The translations under genes were made by a program, and so were the position numbers. A stretch of DNA of 64,000 nt from Caminibacter pacificus (GTDB taxonomy: Bacteria; Campylobacterota; Campylobacteria; Campylobacterales; Nautiliaceae): positions 426,915-490,914 of the forward strand of contig NZ_RJVK01000002.1 of NCBI RefSeq assembly GCF_003752135.1, given 5' to 3'. Below, one piece after another: positions 63,918 to 64,000 of the stretch (within the stretch, counting starts at the first letter, position 1; the number at the start of each line of letters is the position of its first letter). A model generated the notes under the pieces. The model was not told where the DNA came from. It saw only the letters and a list, made by a program, of their open reading frames with translations, and did not search any database.

Positions 63918-64000
63918 AAAGTGTAGCGGGGAGCTACTTTCCCACATCCGTAAGGATGCAGTATCATCACCGCTGTGAGGCTTAACTTCCTGGTTCGGAA
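63918..64000 (-). rRNA. rrf: 5S rRNA, 3' part (gene continues past window)
   Basis: On the minus strand, TTCCGAACCAGGAAGTTAAG (loop A/helix III region), then the helix IV/V bases and GTGGGAAAGTAGCTCCCCGC are diagnostic of 5S rRNA. The 5' end lies beyond 64000; the exact 3' end, near 63918-63921, is an estimate. It implies a ribosomal operon upstream on this strand. Confidence 0.9.

Noticed and set aside
63738..63947. 69-codon minus-strand frame overlapping the 5S rRNA end
   Set aside because: It runs through rRNA sequence and low-complexity AT DNA; the hydrophobic product reflects composition.

Overview
The window looks like chromosomal DNA from a member of the Campylobacterota, most probably a thermophilic chemolithoautotroph of the Nautiliaceae (Nautilia, Caminibacter, Lebetimonas). 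This rests on low GC, the lptE-leuS-secF-secD-yajC/lnt order, a DapD of the long epsilon type, a tandem flagellin pair with sigma28-like and sigma54-like promoters next to a Maf-type glycosyltransferase, and many families typical of that phylum (DUF2393, short RecO, the KpsF/GutQ-type KdsD). The genus is inference; no database search was possible.

Layout. 1-9.7 kb: a diguanylate cyclase cut by the window edge, lptE, leuS and the Sec accessory genes (minus strand), then lnt, bioD and a hotdog thioesterase (plus). 9.7-20.4 kb: a DEAD-box helicase, DUF2393 protein, hisIE, an SPFH protein and ilvE; an aldehyde dehydrogenase; a TPR/SPOR protein, two small unknowns, an LhgO-like oxidoreductase and recO. 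20.4-25.0 kb: an almost G-free intergenic stretch and gltB. 25.0-28.4 kb is the clearest accessory region: two decayed CRISPR-like repeats, a truncated Rep_3 plasmid initiator, a very AT-rich unknown gene, a small plus-strand operon (DUF4258 protein, a PHD-like/zinc-ribbon protein, a 51-residue peptide), an HTH gene fragment and an intact six-repeat CRISPR array. No cas gene is visible in the window. 28.4-31 kb: lut (lactate utilisation) genes with an unusually short LutC. 31-33.5 kb: a compact stressosome-like module whose output is a diguanylate cyclase. 33.5-40 kb: an Nfu-type protein and an envelope glycolipid cluster (ArnT-like transferase, polyprenol-type FAD reductase, GT2, flippase-like LPG_synthase_TM protein), then a short cysteine synthase homologue. 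40-51.2 kb: tRNA-Thr, tRNA-Asn, a PL7 alginate-lyase-like lipoprotein, argJ, a K+ channel, rpmB, dapD, glmS, galU, a Kef-type antiporter, YjbQ, rluB and kdsD. 51.3-55.5 kb: acnB and a DUF445/ArsC-like/rhodanese-like operon. 55.5-64 kb: Maf, glpD, a GDPD, two flagellins, a PAS protein and the 3' part of a 5S rRNA.

How it fits together. Most of the window is core metabolism and envelope biogenesis. Three regions stand out. The 25-28.4 kb island looks like a CRISPR locus whose trailer end was split by a plasmid-derived insertion. The 31-33.5 kb cluster links a stress-sensing partner switch to c-di-GMP synthesis. The flagellin locus carries the sigma28/sigma54 division known from Campylobacter flaA/flaB.
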